NCBI GenBank assembly: GCA_041191145.1
Contig: JBEEPK010000022.1
Span: forward strand, 1-23,700
DNA length: 23,700 nt
Source of the DNA: UBA961 sp041191145
GTDB taxonomy: Bacteria > Bacteroidota > Ignavibacteria > Kapaibacteriales > UBA961
Direction: 5' to 3'
Part shown: positions 7,632 through 15,818 of the stretch, piece by piece
Position numbering within the stretch: the first letter of the stretch is position 1
Layout: the number at the start of each line of letters is the position of its first letter
Made by a program: the position numbers and the translations under genes
Notes under the pieces: model-generated
Told to the model about the DNA's origin: nothing
Databases searched by the model: none
The model's input: the letters and a program-made list of their open reading frames with translations, nothing else

Positions 7632-8816
7632 TTATGCATTCAGTGCTTTATCCAAGCGTTGTTTCAATTCTTCGAATTTTTCAGCCATGATCAATCGTTC
7701 ATTCTTCAAAGAGGAATTCTCTTTTTTTAAAGCCGTAAAACCAGCTTCATCAAATAAATCACCTTTTGCGGTCCGGAGCGCTGAAATGATATCATCTTTT
7801 TCATCTTGTTCAGCACGCAATTTTTCAATTTCTGACTGTAAATCACTGCGTTCTTGTCGCAATTTTTCAACAGAAGACTCAAGAGATGATTGTCTACCGG
7901 CCGCATCAGGATTCAAATCTCTCAATGCAATGATTTGATCCTTCAATTCACGATTTCTTTCTTTTTCTTCATCCAATTGATCTTCCGCTTCTCTCAATCT
8001 ATTTGAAATTATCTCAATGTCAGAAACTTTAAGTTCCAATTGAAGTTGTAAATCTTTGACTTCTGCATGTAAATCGGAATCACTATTTTCAATATGTGAA
8101 TCTGTTGTTTTCTCACTTTGCTTCATAGATCGAAGCAAATCCTTGTTCTCCAATTTTAAATCTTCAATCTCTCTGAGTAGTGATTCGATATTTGAATCCT
8201 TTGAAAGCTTTACATCAGAAACATTTTTCATCTCTGAACGCAATTGCTCGATTTCTTCCAATCTATCTTGAGCTTCAATGCGTATACCTCGCATATGCTT
8301 CAGTATCGCTTCCGATGCTTTTCGCAAATCATCTTCATTTTGAGGAAACTCCGACATGTCAAGAGATTCTTTAAGTACACTTGAAAGAACTGATCTCATT
8401 GCATTATCCATTCCAGACAGATCAGCGAGTTTTCCTTCAAGAATCGAAATCTGACCTTGTCTTATTGCAAGTTCCTCATCATGTTTGGTAGCATTTCTTT
8501 TGATGGACTGCAATTCCGTTTTCAACACATCATATTCTTGTTGCAATCCGGCACTTTGATGAAGACTGCGCTCCAATGCTTTTACTCTATCACTCAGAAC
8601 TTTCTGTTCTTGCAAAATTCTCTCTTGTTCTTTCTCTTTCGCTAGCCGTAATTTATCCGCACTGAGAAGTTGTTGTTGCATTTCCCCATGAGCGGTCTTT
8701 AAAGAAAGATATGCATCTGCATAAAGGCGAATCTGAGCCCATAATGCATCAATTGATTGTGCGATATCAGGCTTTTTCATATCCGGCGATCCATGTTTCA
8801 TGTTTTCAGTACTCAT
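7632..8816 (-). CDS. Long coiled-coil protein of unknown function
   Basis: The 394-residue product is almost entirely heptad-patterned and rich in Glu, Lys, Leu, Gln and Asp. A short N-terminal region (SIDALWAQIRLYADAYLSLK) is followed by coiled coil from about residue 30 to the end, with a likely break near 140-165 (SEFPQNEDD). No signal peptide or membrane segment is present, so it should be cytoplasmic. The C-terminal stretch FTALKKENSSLKNERLIMAE resembles small ZapB-like division coiled coils, but such similarity is weak in coiled coils. ATG 8816 is well supported by GGAGGA a few bases upstream; a longer open frame to 8954 adds a non-coiled stretch without a good start. Immediately followed by gcvT. 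Possible roles are scaffold, division or chromosome organisation; none is shown. Confidence 0.8.
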   Translation of the reverse strand: MSTENMKHGSPDMKKPDIAQSIDALWAQIRLYADAYLSLKTAHGEMQQQLLSADKLRLAKEKEQERILQEQKVLSDRVKALERSLHQSAGLQQEYDVLKTELQSIKRNATKHDEELAIRQGQISILEGKLADLSGMDNAMRSVLSSVLKESLDMSEFPQNEDDLRKASEAILKHMRGIRIEAQDRLEEIEQLRSEMKNVSDVKLSKDSNIESLLREIEDLKLENKDLLRSMKQSEKTTDSHIENSDSDLHAEVKDLQLQLELKVSDIEIISNRLREAEDQLDEEKERNRELKDQIIALRDLNPDAAGRQSSLESSVEKLRQERSDLQSEIEKLRAEQDEKDDIISALRTAKGDLFDEAGFTALKKENSSLKNERLIMAEKFEELKQRLDKALNA

Positions 8817-8992
8817 AGCATTCCTCCATCTTTTGCTGCTCGCGAAGATACGGATTCGACAGGATTTGCGATGTGGAAAAGTCTCAATGCATATGGATAG
8901 AATTATCAAATTTGTCCAATTCCCAAGATTGTCGAAAAAGTTATCCCCATACATGCAATAATACTTGCTTCACCATCGTCAGACACCCGCCA

Positions 8993-9019
8993 TTAGCACT
9001 CACTTAGGCAGAGTGCTAA
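8993..9019. promoter_or_regulatory. CIRCE operator (HrcA-binding site) of groESL
   Basis: TTAGCACTC (8993-9001), a 9-base spacer, then GAGTGCTAA (9011-9019) is a perfect match to the CIRCE inverted repeat. It ends 47 bases before the groES start, so it lies over or just after the promoter. HrcA repressor, itself kept active by GroEL, is expected to bind here and repress the operon until heat shock. hrcA is not in this window. Confidence 0.97.
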
Positions 9020-9066
9020 TCTATATTGACATTTCCTTATTCACATTTTACAAGTTGGAGGTTCAT

Positions 9067-9357
9067 ATGAATTTGACTCCTTTGCACGACAGAGTTCTCG
9101 TGCGTCCCTCAAAACCGGAAGAAGTTACATCCGGTGGAATCATCATTCCTGATACTGCAAAAGAAAAGCCGATGCAGGGTGAAATCATCGCTGCCGGTCC
9201 CGGAAAAATCAACGATGATGGCAAAGTAACCGCATTGCAAGTGAAAGTTGGCGATTCTGTTTTATATGGTAAGTATTCAGGAACAGAAGTTTCTGTCAAT
9301 GGTGAAGATCTACTCATTATGCGTGAGTCAGATATTTTTGCTGTTTTGACCAAGTGA
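9067..9357 (+). CDS. groES: Co-chaperonin GroES (Hsp10)
   Basis: The 96-residue protein is full length for GroES. It shows LTPLHDRVLVRP at the N-terminus, the mobile-loop region with TSGGIIIPDTAKEKP, then GEIIAAGPGK and the C-terminal YSGTEVSVNGEDLLIMRESD. It forms the heptameric lid that caps GroEL and closes the folding chamber in the cytoplasm. ATG 9067 is fixed by GGAGG (9057-9061) five bases upstream. The frame is open further upstream to 8965, but that would read through the CIRCE site. It is controlled by CIRCE and followed 38 bases later by groEL. Confidence 0.98.
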   Translation: MNLTPLHDRVLVRPSKPEEVTSGGIIIPDTAKEKPMQGEIIAAGPGKINDDGKVTALQVKVGDSVLYGKYSGTEVSVNGEDLLIMRESDIFAVLTK

Positions 9358-9395
9358 TCATTTTCATTGAATTCTAATTTAGAGGTTATATACTC

Positions 9396-11021
9396 ATGGC
9401 ATCGAAAATCATAACATTTGATGTTGAAGCGCGTACAGCGCTCAAGCGTGGCGTTGATCAACTCGCCAATGCAGTTAAAGTGACACTTGGCCCAAAGGGT
9501 CGCAATGTGATCATTGACAAAAAATTTGGTTCACCAACCGTGACAAAAGACGGTGTGACTGTTGCAAAAGAGATTGAACTCGAAGACCCCATTGAGAATC
9601 TCGGCGCACAAATGGTTAAAGAAGTTGCTTCCAAAACCAGCGATGCAGCTGGTGATGGTACAACTACAGCAACCGTTCTTGCTCAAGCAATCGTTCGTGA
9701 GGGCTTAAAGAATGTGACAGCTGGTGCAAATCCTATGGATCTCAAGCGCGGTATCGATCTTGCGGTTAAGACATTGGTAGCAGAGCTCAAGAATATGAGC
9801 CGCGAAGTAACAGATAAAAAAGAAATCGCTCAAGTAGGTACCATCTCGGCAAACAATGATGAAACAATCGGTAATCTGATTGCTGATGCAATGGAAAAAG
9901 TTGGCAAAGATGGCGTTATCACTGTTGAAGAAGCAAAAGGTACTGAGACATCCATGGATGTTGTTGAAGGTATGCAATTCGATCGCGGTTATCTTTCACC
10001 ATATTTCGTGACTGATGCAGAAACAATGGAGACAGTGCTCGAGAATCCATTCATTCTCATTCATGACAAGAAAATCGGTGCGATTAAAGATCTACTTCCG
10101 ATTCTTGAAAAGACCGCACAATCAGGTCGCGGACTTGTCATCGTTGCTGAAGACATCGAAGGTGAAGCACTCGCAACATTGGTTGTGAACAAACTTCGTG
10201 GAACATTGCGTATTGCTGCTGTAAAAGCTCCCGGATTTGGTGATCGCAGAAAAGCAATGCTTGAAGACATTGCGATTCTCACAGGCGGTACCGTAATCAG
10301 CGAAGAAAAAGGATATAAACTCGATACAGCAACAATCGAATATCTTGGAACAGCAAAGAAAATCACGATTGATAAAGACAATACTACAATCGTTGAAGGC
10401 GCTGGTTCTTCTGATGATATCAAGAAGCGCATCAATGAAATCAAATCACAGATTGAAAAAACATCAAGTGATTATGATCGCGAGAAATTGCAAGAGCGTC
10501 TTGCAAAACTCTCCGGTGGTGTTGCAGTTCTCAAAATTGGTGCATCAACCGAAGTTGAGATGAAAGAAAAGAAAGCTCGCGTAGAAGATGCATTGCATGC
10601 AACACGCGCCGCTGTAGAGGAAGGTATTGTTCCAGGTGGTGGCGTTGCCTATTTGCGCGCAGTAAAAGTACTTGATGGTCTTCGTGGTGAAAATCATGAT
10701 CAAGACACAGGTATTGCAATCATTCGTCGCGCGGTTGAAGAGCCGATTCGTCAAATCGTGACGAATGCGGGTCTCGAAGCATCCGTTATTGCAAATCGCA
10801 TCAAGGAAGGAACAGGTTCTGATGGCTTCAATGCTCGCACTGAGCAATATGAAGATTTGATCAAAGCAGGCGTTATAGATCCAACCAAAGTATCACGCGT
10901 TGCTCTTGAAAATGCAGCTTCCGTTTCCAGCTTGCTTCTTACAACTGAAGCAACAATCGTTGAGAAACCTGAAGCAGAAAAACCAATGCCTGCCATGCCA
11001 CATGGCGGTATGGATTATTGA
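9396..11021 (+). CDS. groEL: Chaperonin GroEL (Hsp60)
   Basis: The 541-residue protein is a full-length ATP-dependent folding chaperonin that acts with GroES. ATP-binding segments are present: VTLGPKGRNVIIDKKFGSP near residue 30, the DGTTTATVLAQAIV segment near 85, and GGGVAYLRA near 410. The apical domain carries GYLSPYFVTDAETM and the ILEKTAQSGRGLVIVAED region. The C-terminal tail ends PMPAMPHGGMDY instead of a long GGM repeat, a modest variant with a single GGM. AGAGG lies about 10 bases upstream of the ATG. It is in an operon with groES and closed by a hairpin terminator 28 bases downstream. Confidence 0.99.
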   Translation: MASKIITFDVEARTALKRGVDQLANAVKVTLGPKGRNVIIDKKFGSPTVTKDGVTVAKEIELEDPIENLGAQMVKEVASKTSDAAGDGTTTATVLAQAIVREGLKNVTAGANPMDLKRGIDLAVKTLVAELKNMSREVTDKKEIAQVGTISANNDETIGNLIADAMEKVGKDGVITVEEAKGTETSMDVVEGMQFDRGYLSPYFVTDAETMETVLENPFILIHDKKIGAIKDLLPILEKTAQSGRGLVIVAEDIEGEALATLVVNKLRGTLRIAAVKAPGFGDRRKAMLEDIAILTGGTVISEEKGYKLDTATIEYLGTAKKITIDKDNTTIVEGAGSSDDIKKRINEIKSQIEKTSSDYDREKLQERLAKLSGGVAVLKIGASTEVEMKEKKARVEDALHATRAAVEEGIVPGGGVAYLRAVKVLDGLRGENHDQDTGIAIIRRAVEEPIRQIVTNAGLEASVIANRIKEGTGSDGFNARTEQYEDLIKAGVIDPTKVSRVALENAASVSSLLLTTEATIVEKPEAEKPMPAMPHGGMDY

Positions 11022-11049
11022 TGATATAGATTCGAATCTAGTATCAAGC

Positions 11050-11084
11050 AAAATGGCTCTCAATTTTTTGAGAGCCATTTTTTT
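11050..11084. terminator. Bidirectional hairpin terminator between groEL and dapA
   Basis: AAAATGGCTCTCAA (11050-11063) pairs perfectly with TTGAGAGCCATTTT (11068-11081) around a TTTT loop, with T-runs on both strands. It ends within the dapA stop codon (11083-11085), so it serves groEL on the plus strand and the dapA operon on the minus strand. Confidence 0.92.
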
Positions 11085-11973
11085 ATAGGATTCCTGCATT
11101 AGTCAAAGCTTCTCTGAGCTTCTCTTTATTCTCAGGAAGTAGTGGCTGCATCGGCAGACGATAATTTTCTTCACATATTCCCATCATTGAGAGAATTCCT
11201 TTCACAGGAATTGGATTTGTTTCAATGAAATTGAGTCGCATCAAATCGAAAAGAGGATAATGTAATGCTCGTGCTTTTTCAAAATCACCAGACAATGCCG
11301 CATTGATGCATGCACCGAATTGAGCCGGAGCATAATTTGATAGAACAGATATCACACCATGTCCTCCCGATGCAATGATTGGAAGTGCAAGCGCATCATC
11401 ACCGGCAAGCAAAGTGAAATGCGCGGGACGATGTCTGATGATTTCCATCATTTGCTCTAAATCCGCCGATGCTTCTTTTGTGGCAATGATATGCGTGAAT
11501 GTTTCAGCCAATTGCAATTGTGTTTCTGCAGTGACATTTGATGCCGTTCTTCCCGGGACATTATAAAGAATCTGCGGAATATCGCATGACTCAGCAATGG
11601 CCGAAAAGTGGGCAATCAATCCGCGTTGTGTTGGTTTATTATAAAATGGTGAAACTAGCAATACGGCATCTGCACCTATTGATTTTGCTTCTTTTGTCAA
11701 TGCAATCGCGGCTGCAGTATCATTCGATCCGGTGCCTGCAATAACAGGCACTCTGCCGGCAGCATATTCAACCGTGGTGCGGATCACATCGCATTTCTCT
11801 ACGAATGACATAGTTGCACTCTCACCGGTGGAACCACATGGAACAATAGCAGAAATATTCCCTTCAATTTGAAAATCGATGAGTCTTTTGAGGGATACAT
11901 AATCAATGGAACCATCCTTGTGCATCGGTGTCACAAGCGCTGTAATAGTTCCTGTCAAAGGTAATGTCATCAT
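11083..11973 (-). CDS. dapA: 4-hydroxy-tetrahydrodipicolinate synthase
   Basis: The 296-residue TIM-barrel aldolase condenses pyruvate with aspartate semialdehyde, the first committed step of lysine/diaminopimelate synthesis. Visible are the pyruvate-binding GSTGES loop, the catalytic tyrosine in SPFYNKPTQRGL, the second tyrosine and substrate-binding arginine in LYNVPGRT, and the Schiff-base lysine in IIATKEAS. The VPGR motif favours DapA over sialate or KDG aldolases. The first Thr of the usual GTTGES is Ser here, a conservative change at the proton-relay position. ATG 11973 or 11970 is preferred; a GTG at 11982 directly follows the upstream stop. It is the last gene of the four-gene minus-strand unit. 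Confidence 0.94.
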   Translation of the reverse strand: MMTLPLTGTITALVTPMHKDGSIDYVSLKRLIDFQIEGNISAIVPCGSTGESATMSFVEKCDVIRTTVEYAAGRVPVIAGTGSNDTAAAIALTKEAKSIGADAVLLVSPFYNKPTQRGLIAHFSAIAESCDIPQILYNVPGRTASNVTAETQLQLAETFTHIIATKEASADLEQMMEIIRHRPAHFTLLAGDDALALPIIASGGHGVISVLSNYAPAQFGACINAALSGDFEKARALHYPLFDLMRLNFIETNPIPVKGILSMMGICEENYRLPMQPLLPENKEKLREALTNAGIL

Positions 11974-11982
11974 ATCTATCAC

Positions 11983-12510
11983 TTAAAATGAATATGCGGT
12001 TGTGATTCCAATGCTTGGTAAAACAGGGAATTCAAAATCAAAATTCAACCAAGAATTCCTTGGTTTTTTCTCTATTTCATCATGTTGCAATTCAAACATT
12101 AGTCCAGCATCAATGTGCAAAGCTAAGAAATTTGAAAGCGCGAATTCATGACCAAATCTCATATGGGCATAAGACCATGTATTGATTTCAAACTCAGTTT
12201 CTTCCCGCATGAATGTATAACCTATTTTTCCATACCAAGGTTTATCCTTCAATGCATTTTTCTCACCGAACATATGCCAAATGACATCCGCGGAATAGGT
12301 GATGATGCTTTCATTATCAGCGGGAAATGAACCAATATTAAGTCCATATTGCAAATCATCCATCTGATATCGCACACCAAAATGCAATAAATCGGGCAGA
12401 GAGAATCCAACCATGGGCCTGATGCCATTCTTAGTGAACAACTGCGTTTCCTGAGCATATAGTCCAGAATGCATAGCCCACAACATTAGAAAGAGAATCT
12501 TTTTTTTCAT
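11983..12510 (-). CDS. Small exported beta-barrel-like envelope protein
   Basis: The 175-residue product starts with a signal peptide (MKKKILFLMLWAMHSGLYAQ, likely cut after YA). The mature part has short alternating strands ending in aromatic residues (GVRYQMDDLQYGLNIGSF, WYGKIGYTF, FLALHIDAGLMFEL) and a terminal GITTAYSF. A C-terminal Phe is typical for proteins assembled by BAM. I infer an outer-membrane barrel of about eight strands; no specific family is recognised. ATG 12510 is supported by AGGAAG upstream. The open frame extends further to 12573 inside the preceding gene, but that would bury the signal peptide. The ATG follows the stop of the peptidase gene by one base, so translation is coupled. 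Confidence 0.72.
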   Translation of the reverse strand: MKKKILFLMLWAMHSGLYAQETQLFTKNGIRPMVGFSLPDLLHFGVRYQMDDLQYGLNIGSFPADNESIITYSADVIWHMFGEKNALKDKPWYGKIGYTFMREETEFEINTWSYAHMRFGHEFALSNFLALHIDAGLMFELQHDEIEKKPRNSWLNFDFEFPVLPSIGITTAYSF

Positions 12511-12511
12511 T

Positions 12512-13636
12512 TCAATCACTTCCTGTGATATGCGCATCCAATAATGCGGTTCTGAAAAATGGATCAATCTCACTTATTTGTATTGATAAATGATTTGAAA
12601 TGACTTCATGAAGCTTGGAAGTTTCCACAGCACAATCATTCAAGAATTTTTTAAGTCCCGATCCACCGCGAAGCAAAAATACTTGTCTGCAAATCAAGGC
12701 TCCGAAAGTATAATATGCCAATGATTCTCTTTGACCTTTTTCAAGTACTTTCTCGATGGACAATTCATTTGGTCTTCGTACATATTCAATTGCCAATTGC
12801 TTCTTCAGATCATATAGATTCTGTCCCAAACTTCCACCTAGCCAGGTTGACAAGCCCTCCGAAATAAAAGGATGTGTATTCGAGAATGATCTGAAAATCA
12901 AATGAACAAGTTCATGTGAGTGAAATTCAGTATCCAATGCCGTGAATACCCAATCTTTCTCAGGATAAGTCAAACCTTGTGGAGTGGACACAAAAAAATC
13001 AAATCCAAGAATCGATGCGAGCTCATCTTTGGAAGTTGTCACATAGTATCTTGCATCTTCAATATCACCGAGATCAAATAATGCTGTGAGAGAATCGCAG
13101 AATCGCATGGCCTTCCTAGCCAAAGAGGATGAGTATTTGTGTTTTGGGGACATATAAAATGTCATTCCGCCGATGCTTTTGGTACTCCAATCTTCTGTCA
13201 TGGTTTCAAGCACAGATTCAAGTTGCCATTGCTCATCCTCTTCCCTTGCTAAGACTCTATACACAGCTATCGGGAGGTTAGATCCGGTAGAATCCATTCC
13301 TTGAAACAATGTTTTGATCAAAACTTTCCCTTTCCCCACCTCTTCCGCGCCAATGATCATGGGAGGGAATGTATTCATGAATTCTTTCGATTGAAATAAC
13401 CATACACTTGCCGGATCAAAAGAAAATCTTTCATTTCTATCTTTTATCTGCCAATGTGGATTTTCTTGTATGGAATCAGGTGAGGAATTCAGATATCGCA
13501 TCCAAGTTTTGACAGCAGGACCGGTTCGAATATCATTTGTATCAATAAATGAAGAGCATCGAACTATGCCATCATTACTTATAGCTATTGAAATGATGCA
13601 AAATATGCAAAGACAATATGTGCAATAGAATCGCAT
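12512..13636 (-). CDS. Exported HExxH metallopeptidase, peptidase MA-like (gluzincin)
   Basis: The 374-residue product has an N-terminal hydrophobic signal segment (CLCIFCIISIAIS, about residues 8-20). A zinc motif HELVH lies at 241-245, followed by FISEGLSTW with Glu260 as the probable third zinc ligand. This is the arrangement of peptidase MA-like gluzincins. Residues about 60-160 look like a separate beta-rich domain. Activity is therefore likely periplasmic or surface proteolysis; the substrate is unknown. ATG 13636 overlaps the stop of the preceding hydrolase gene (TGATG), and a TTG three bases earlier is less likely. A cysteine-rich N-terminus (Cys5, Cys8, Cys10, Cys13) lies inside the signal. 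No lipobox is clear enough to call it a lipoprotein. Confidence 0.78.
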   Translation of the reverse strand: MRFYCTYCLCIFCIISIAISNDGIVRCSSFIDTNDIRTGPAVKTWMRYLNSSPDSIQENPHWQIKDRNERFSFDPASVWLFQSKEFMNTFPPMIIGAEEVGKGKVLIKTLFQGMDSTGSNLPIAVYRVLAREEDEQWQLESVLETMTEDWSTKSIGGMTFYMSPKHKYSSSLARKAMRFCDSLTALFDLGDIEDARYYVTTSKDELASILGFDFFVSTPQGLTYPEKDWVFTALDTEFHSHELVHLIFRSFSNTHPFISEGLSTWLGGSLGQNLYDLKKQLAIEYVRRPNELSIEKVLEKGQRESLAYYTFGALICRQVFLLRGGSGLKKFLNDCAVETSKLHEVISNHLSIQISEIDPFFRTALLDAHITGSD

Positions 13637-14313
13637 CAAAATTCGAATTCTTCTCCAATCTTGGGTAAGAAAAAGTCCTGTCCTTTCAGATTCATATATG
13701 CTTGGACGGTTTCATGATCAATTTTTATAGGCGGAAATGTATCGAAATGCACACCCATACATTTCTTCGCCTTCAGCATCATGCAAGCTCTTTCGGCATC
13801 CACATAATCCATTGTGAACACATTGCCAATCGGTAGAATTGCAAGATCAATGGCATATCTCTCACCCAATAATGCGAAATCAGAAGTGAGCGCGGTATCA
13901 CCTGAATAAAACATGCATGTATTACCGGAATGAATCACAAATCCATTCGGATTACCACCATATGTTCCATCAGGAAAAGAACTTGAATGATATGCATGCG
14001 TCATTGTAAGTTTTCCAAACGGAAACTCATGCGAACCACCGGAATTCATGGCAAAACCTACAATTCCCTTTTCTGCAAAATAGTTGACAATCTCAAAATT
14101 GGCGATGATTGTGCTTCCTGATTTCTTCGCTATTTGCTCCACATCCGCGCAATGATCACCATGAGCATGAGAAATCAAGATATAGTCAGGATTGATAGTA
14201 TCAATGTCTATATGACTTGCGAGTGGATTCTGCGAGATAAATGGATCGAATAGAAGCGAATGATTCTCGGTTTCCAGGAGAAAAGTTGAATGTCCGTAAA
14301 AAGTACATTTCAT
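13636..14313 (-). CDS. Metallo-beta-lactamase-fold hydrolase, UPF0173 (YtkL-like)
   Basis: The 225-residue protein matches the length and pattern of the UPF0173 metal-dependent hydrolases. It opens with CTFYGHSTFLLE, then LLFDPFISQNP, the di-metal motif HAHGDH at 49-54, the MTHAYHSSSFPDGTYGGNPN region with a conserved His, YSGDTAL with a metal-bridging Asp, and HFDTFPPI near the C-terminus. The cytoplasmic enzyme's substrate is unknown in the family. It is the first gene of the minus-strand unit hydrolase, peptidase, barrel, dapA, all joined by overlaps or gaps of at most 10 bases. The upstream 137-base divergent region is shared with kmo. I saw no good minus-strand promoter match there. Confidence 0.9.
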   Translation of the reverse strand: MKCTFYGHSTFLLETENHSLLFDPFISQNPLASHIDIDTINPDYILISHAHGDHCADVEQIAKKSGSTIIANFEIVNYFAEKGIVGFAMNSGGSHEFPFGKLTMTHAYHSSSFPDGTYGGNPNGFVIHSGNTCMFYSGDTALTSDFALLGERYAIDLAILPIGNVFTMDYVDAERACMMLKAKKCMGVHFDTFPPIKIDHETVQAYMNLKGQDFFLPKIGEEFEF

Positions 14314-14405
14314 GATACTACACCGATTTTATGAAACATGCATAGTGAAAATACCATTTTTTATCCACTGATTTCCTGATGAGAATCATGTTTGTGCAGA
14401 GTTGT

Positions 14406-14413
14406 TAGTTTTG
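14406..14413 (+). promoter_or_regulatory. Candidate -7 promoter element for kmo
   Basis: TAGTTTTG matches TAnnTTTG and lies 37 bases before the kmo ATG, which fits a short leader. A TTTG at 14391-14394 is too close to be the -33 element. Support is the -7 match and position only. Confidence 0.4.
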
Positions 14414-14450
14414 CAGTGAATATCACCCATCATTTTCATCGGTCATCACA

Positions 14451-15818
14451 ATGAGCAAAAAGATTACCATCATCGGAGGCGGTCCTGTCGGTTGCCTATT
14501 GGCTGTATATTTAGCCAAAAGAGGACATTCCATCTCAATCTTTGAGCGCAGACCGGACATGCGAGCAAATAGTCTTAGTGCTGGAAGATCAATCAATGTG
14601 GCTCTTTCAGATCGTGGACTTCGCGGACTAGAAGCAGCGGGGATCATAGAGGATATTCTCTCGGTTGCTATTCCAATGCATGGCAGAATGATGCATGCAG
14701 TGGATGGAACGGAAAGCTATCTAGCTTATGGCAAAGATGGTCAGGCAATCAATTCTGTTTCCAGAGGCGGTATCAATAAAGCTCTTATTGAATGCGCCGA
14801 TGCTTTTGACAATGTACATATCACATTCAATCATAAATGCACCCATGTTGATTTGAATACCGCAATCGCGCATTTTGAAGACACGCAGAATGGCAGTAAA
14901 ATAGTTGCGGAAGCTGATTGCATCATTGCAACGGATGGAGCTTATTCAGCAGTTCGCGAGGTGATGCAAAAGACAGATCGCTTCAATTATCAGCAATATT
15001 ACATTGAACATGGATATAAAGAATTGCATATTCCACCTGCTGAGGACGGATCATTTAAGTTGGAGAAAAATGCACTTCACATTTGGCCGAGAAAACAATA
15101 TATGATGATTGCTCTTCCAAATATGGATGGCAGTTTTACATGCACACTTTTCTTCCCATTTGAAGGGAATCCATCATTTGCTTCACTGAAATCCGATGAA
15201 GAAATCTCGCAATTCTTCTCAGAGCAATTTCCTGATGCCATGGCAATGATGCCCACACTTCTTGAGGATTATAAAGCCAATCCAACATCTTCTCTTGTGA
15301 CTGTTCGTGCATTTCCTTGGGCATTTAAAGATAAAGTATTGCTCATGGGTGATTCCGCACATGCCATCGTTCCATTCTTTGGTCAAGGAATGAATGCCGG
15401 TTTTGAAGATTGCAGAGTCTTTGGGGAAATGCTCGATGCACATGGCAGTGATGATTGGACAGAACTCTTCCATAATTATGAGATTGCTCGCAAACCCAAT
15501 GGTGATGCAATCGCCGAACTTGCATTGAATAATTTTATTGAAATGCGAGACCTCGTCGCAGATCCTGAATTCCTTCGTAGAAAAAAAGCGGAGAGGATTT
15601 TGTCTGACATGTTCCCTGAATCATTCCATACTGCATATTCCATGGTGACATTCAATCATATGCCATATGCAGAAGCATTGAAACGAGGAAAGATGAATGA
15701 TGAAATCATTGATTCTATGCTTGAGATCCCTAATATTCTGAATGCAGATCCTGAATTACACAGAAATGAACTCAAGATATTGATTGATGCATATGAATTG
15801 AAAGTCAAAGCGTCTTGA
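14451..15818 (+). CDS. kmo: Kynurenine 3-monooxygenase (FAD-dependent)
   Basis: The 455-residue aromatic hydroxylase matches KMO in length and motifs. The dinucleotide fold is IIGGGPVGC at 7-15. SINVALSDRGLRGLEAAG at about 47-64 is characteristic of KMO. ATDG is near 160, and the second FAD motif LLMGDSAHAIVPFFGQGMNA lies at about 297-316, followed by GFEDC. The enzyme uses NADPH and O2 to convert L-kynurenine to 3-hydroxykynurenine on the route from tryptophan to quinolinate and NAD. The hydrophobic C-terminal membrane anchor of eukaryotic KMO is absent. It stands alone on the plus strand; the other genes of the pathway (kynA, kynU, nbaC) are not here. Its last 14 bases overlap the end of the convergent adenylyltransferase gene. 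Confidence 0.94.
   Translation: MSKKITIIGGGPVGCLLAVYLAKRGHSISIFERRPDMRANSLSAGRSINVALSDRGLRGLEAAGIIEDILSVAIPMHGRMMHAVDGTESYLAYGKDGQAINSVSRGGINKALIECADAFDNVHITFNHKCTHVDLNTAIAHFEDTQNGSKIVAEADCIIATDGAYSAVREVMQKTDRFNYQQYYIEHGYKELHIPPAEDGSFKLEKNALHIWPRKQYMMIALPNMDGSFTCTLFFPFEGNPSFASLKSDEEISQFFSEQFPDAMAMMPTLLEDYKANPTSSLVTVRAFPWAFKDKVLLMGDSAHAIVPFFGQGMNAGFEDCRVFGEMLDAHGSDDWTELFHNYEIARKPNGDAIAELALNNFIEMRDLVADPEFLRRKKAERILSDMFPESFHTAYSMVTFNHMPYAEALKRGKMNDEIIDSMLEIPNILNADPELHRNELKILIDAYELKVKAS

Noticed and set aside
9026..9054. TTGACA followed by TACAAG as a -35/-10 promoter for groES
   Set aside because: It would place the transcription start on the groES ribosome-binding site, and the -10 match is poor.
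8965..9066. Longer groES starting upstream at 8965
   Set aside because: It would translate through the CIRCE operator. ATG 9067 has a perfect GGAGG five bases upstream and gives the family's normal N-terminus.
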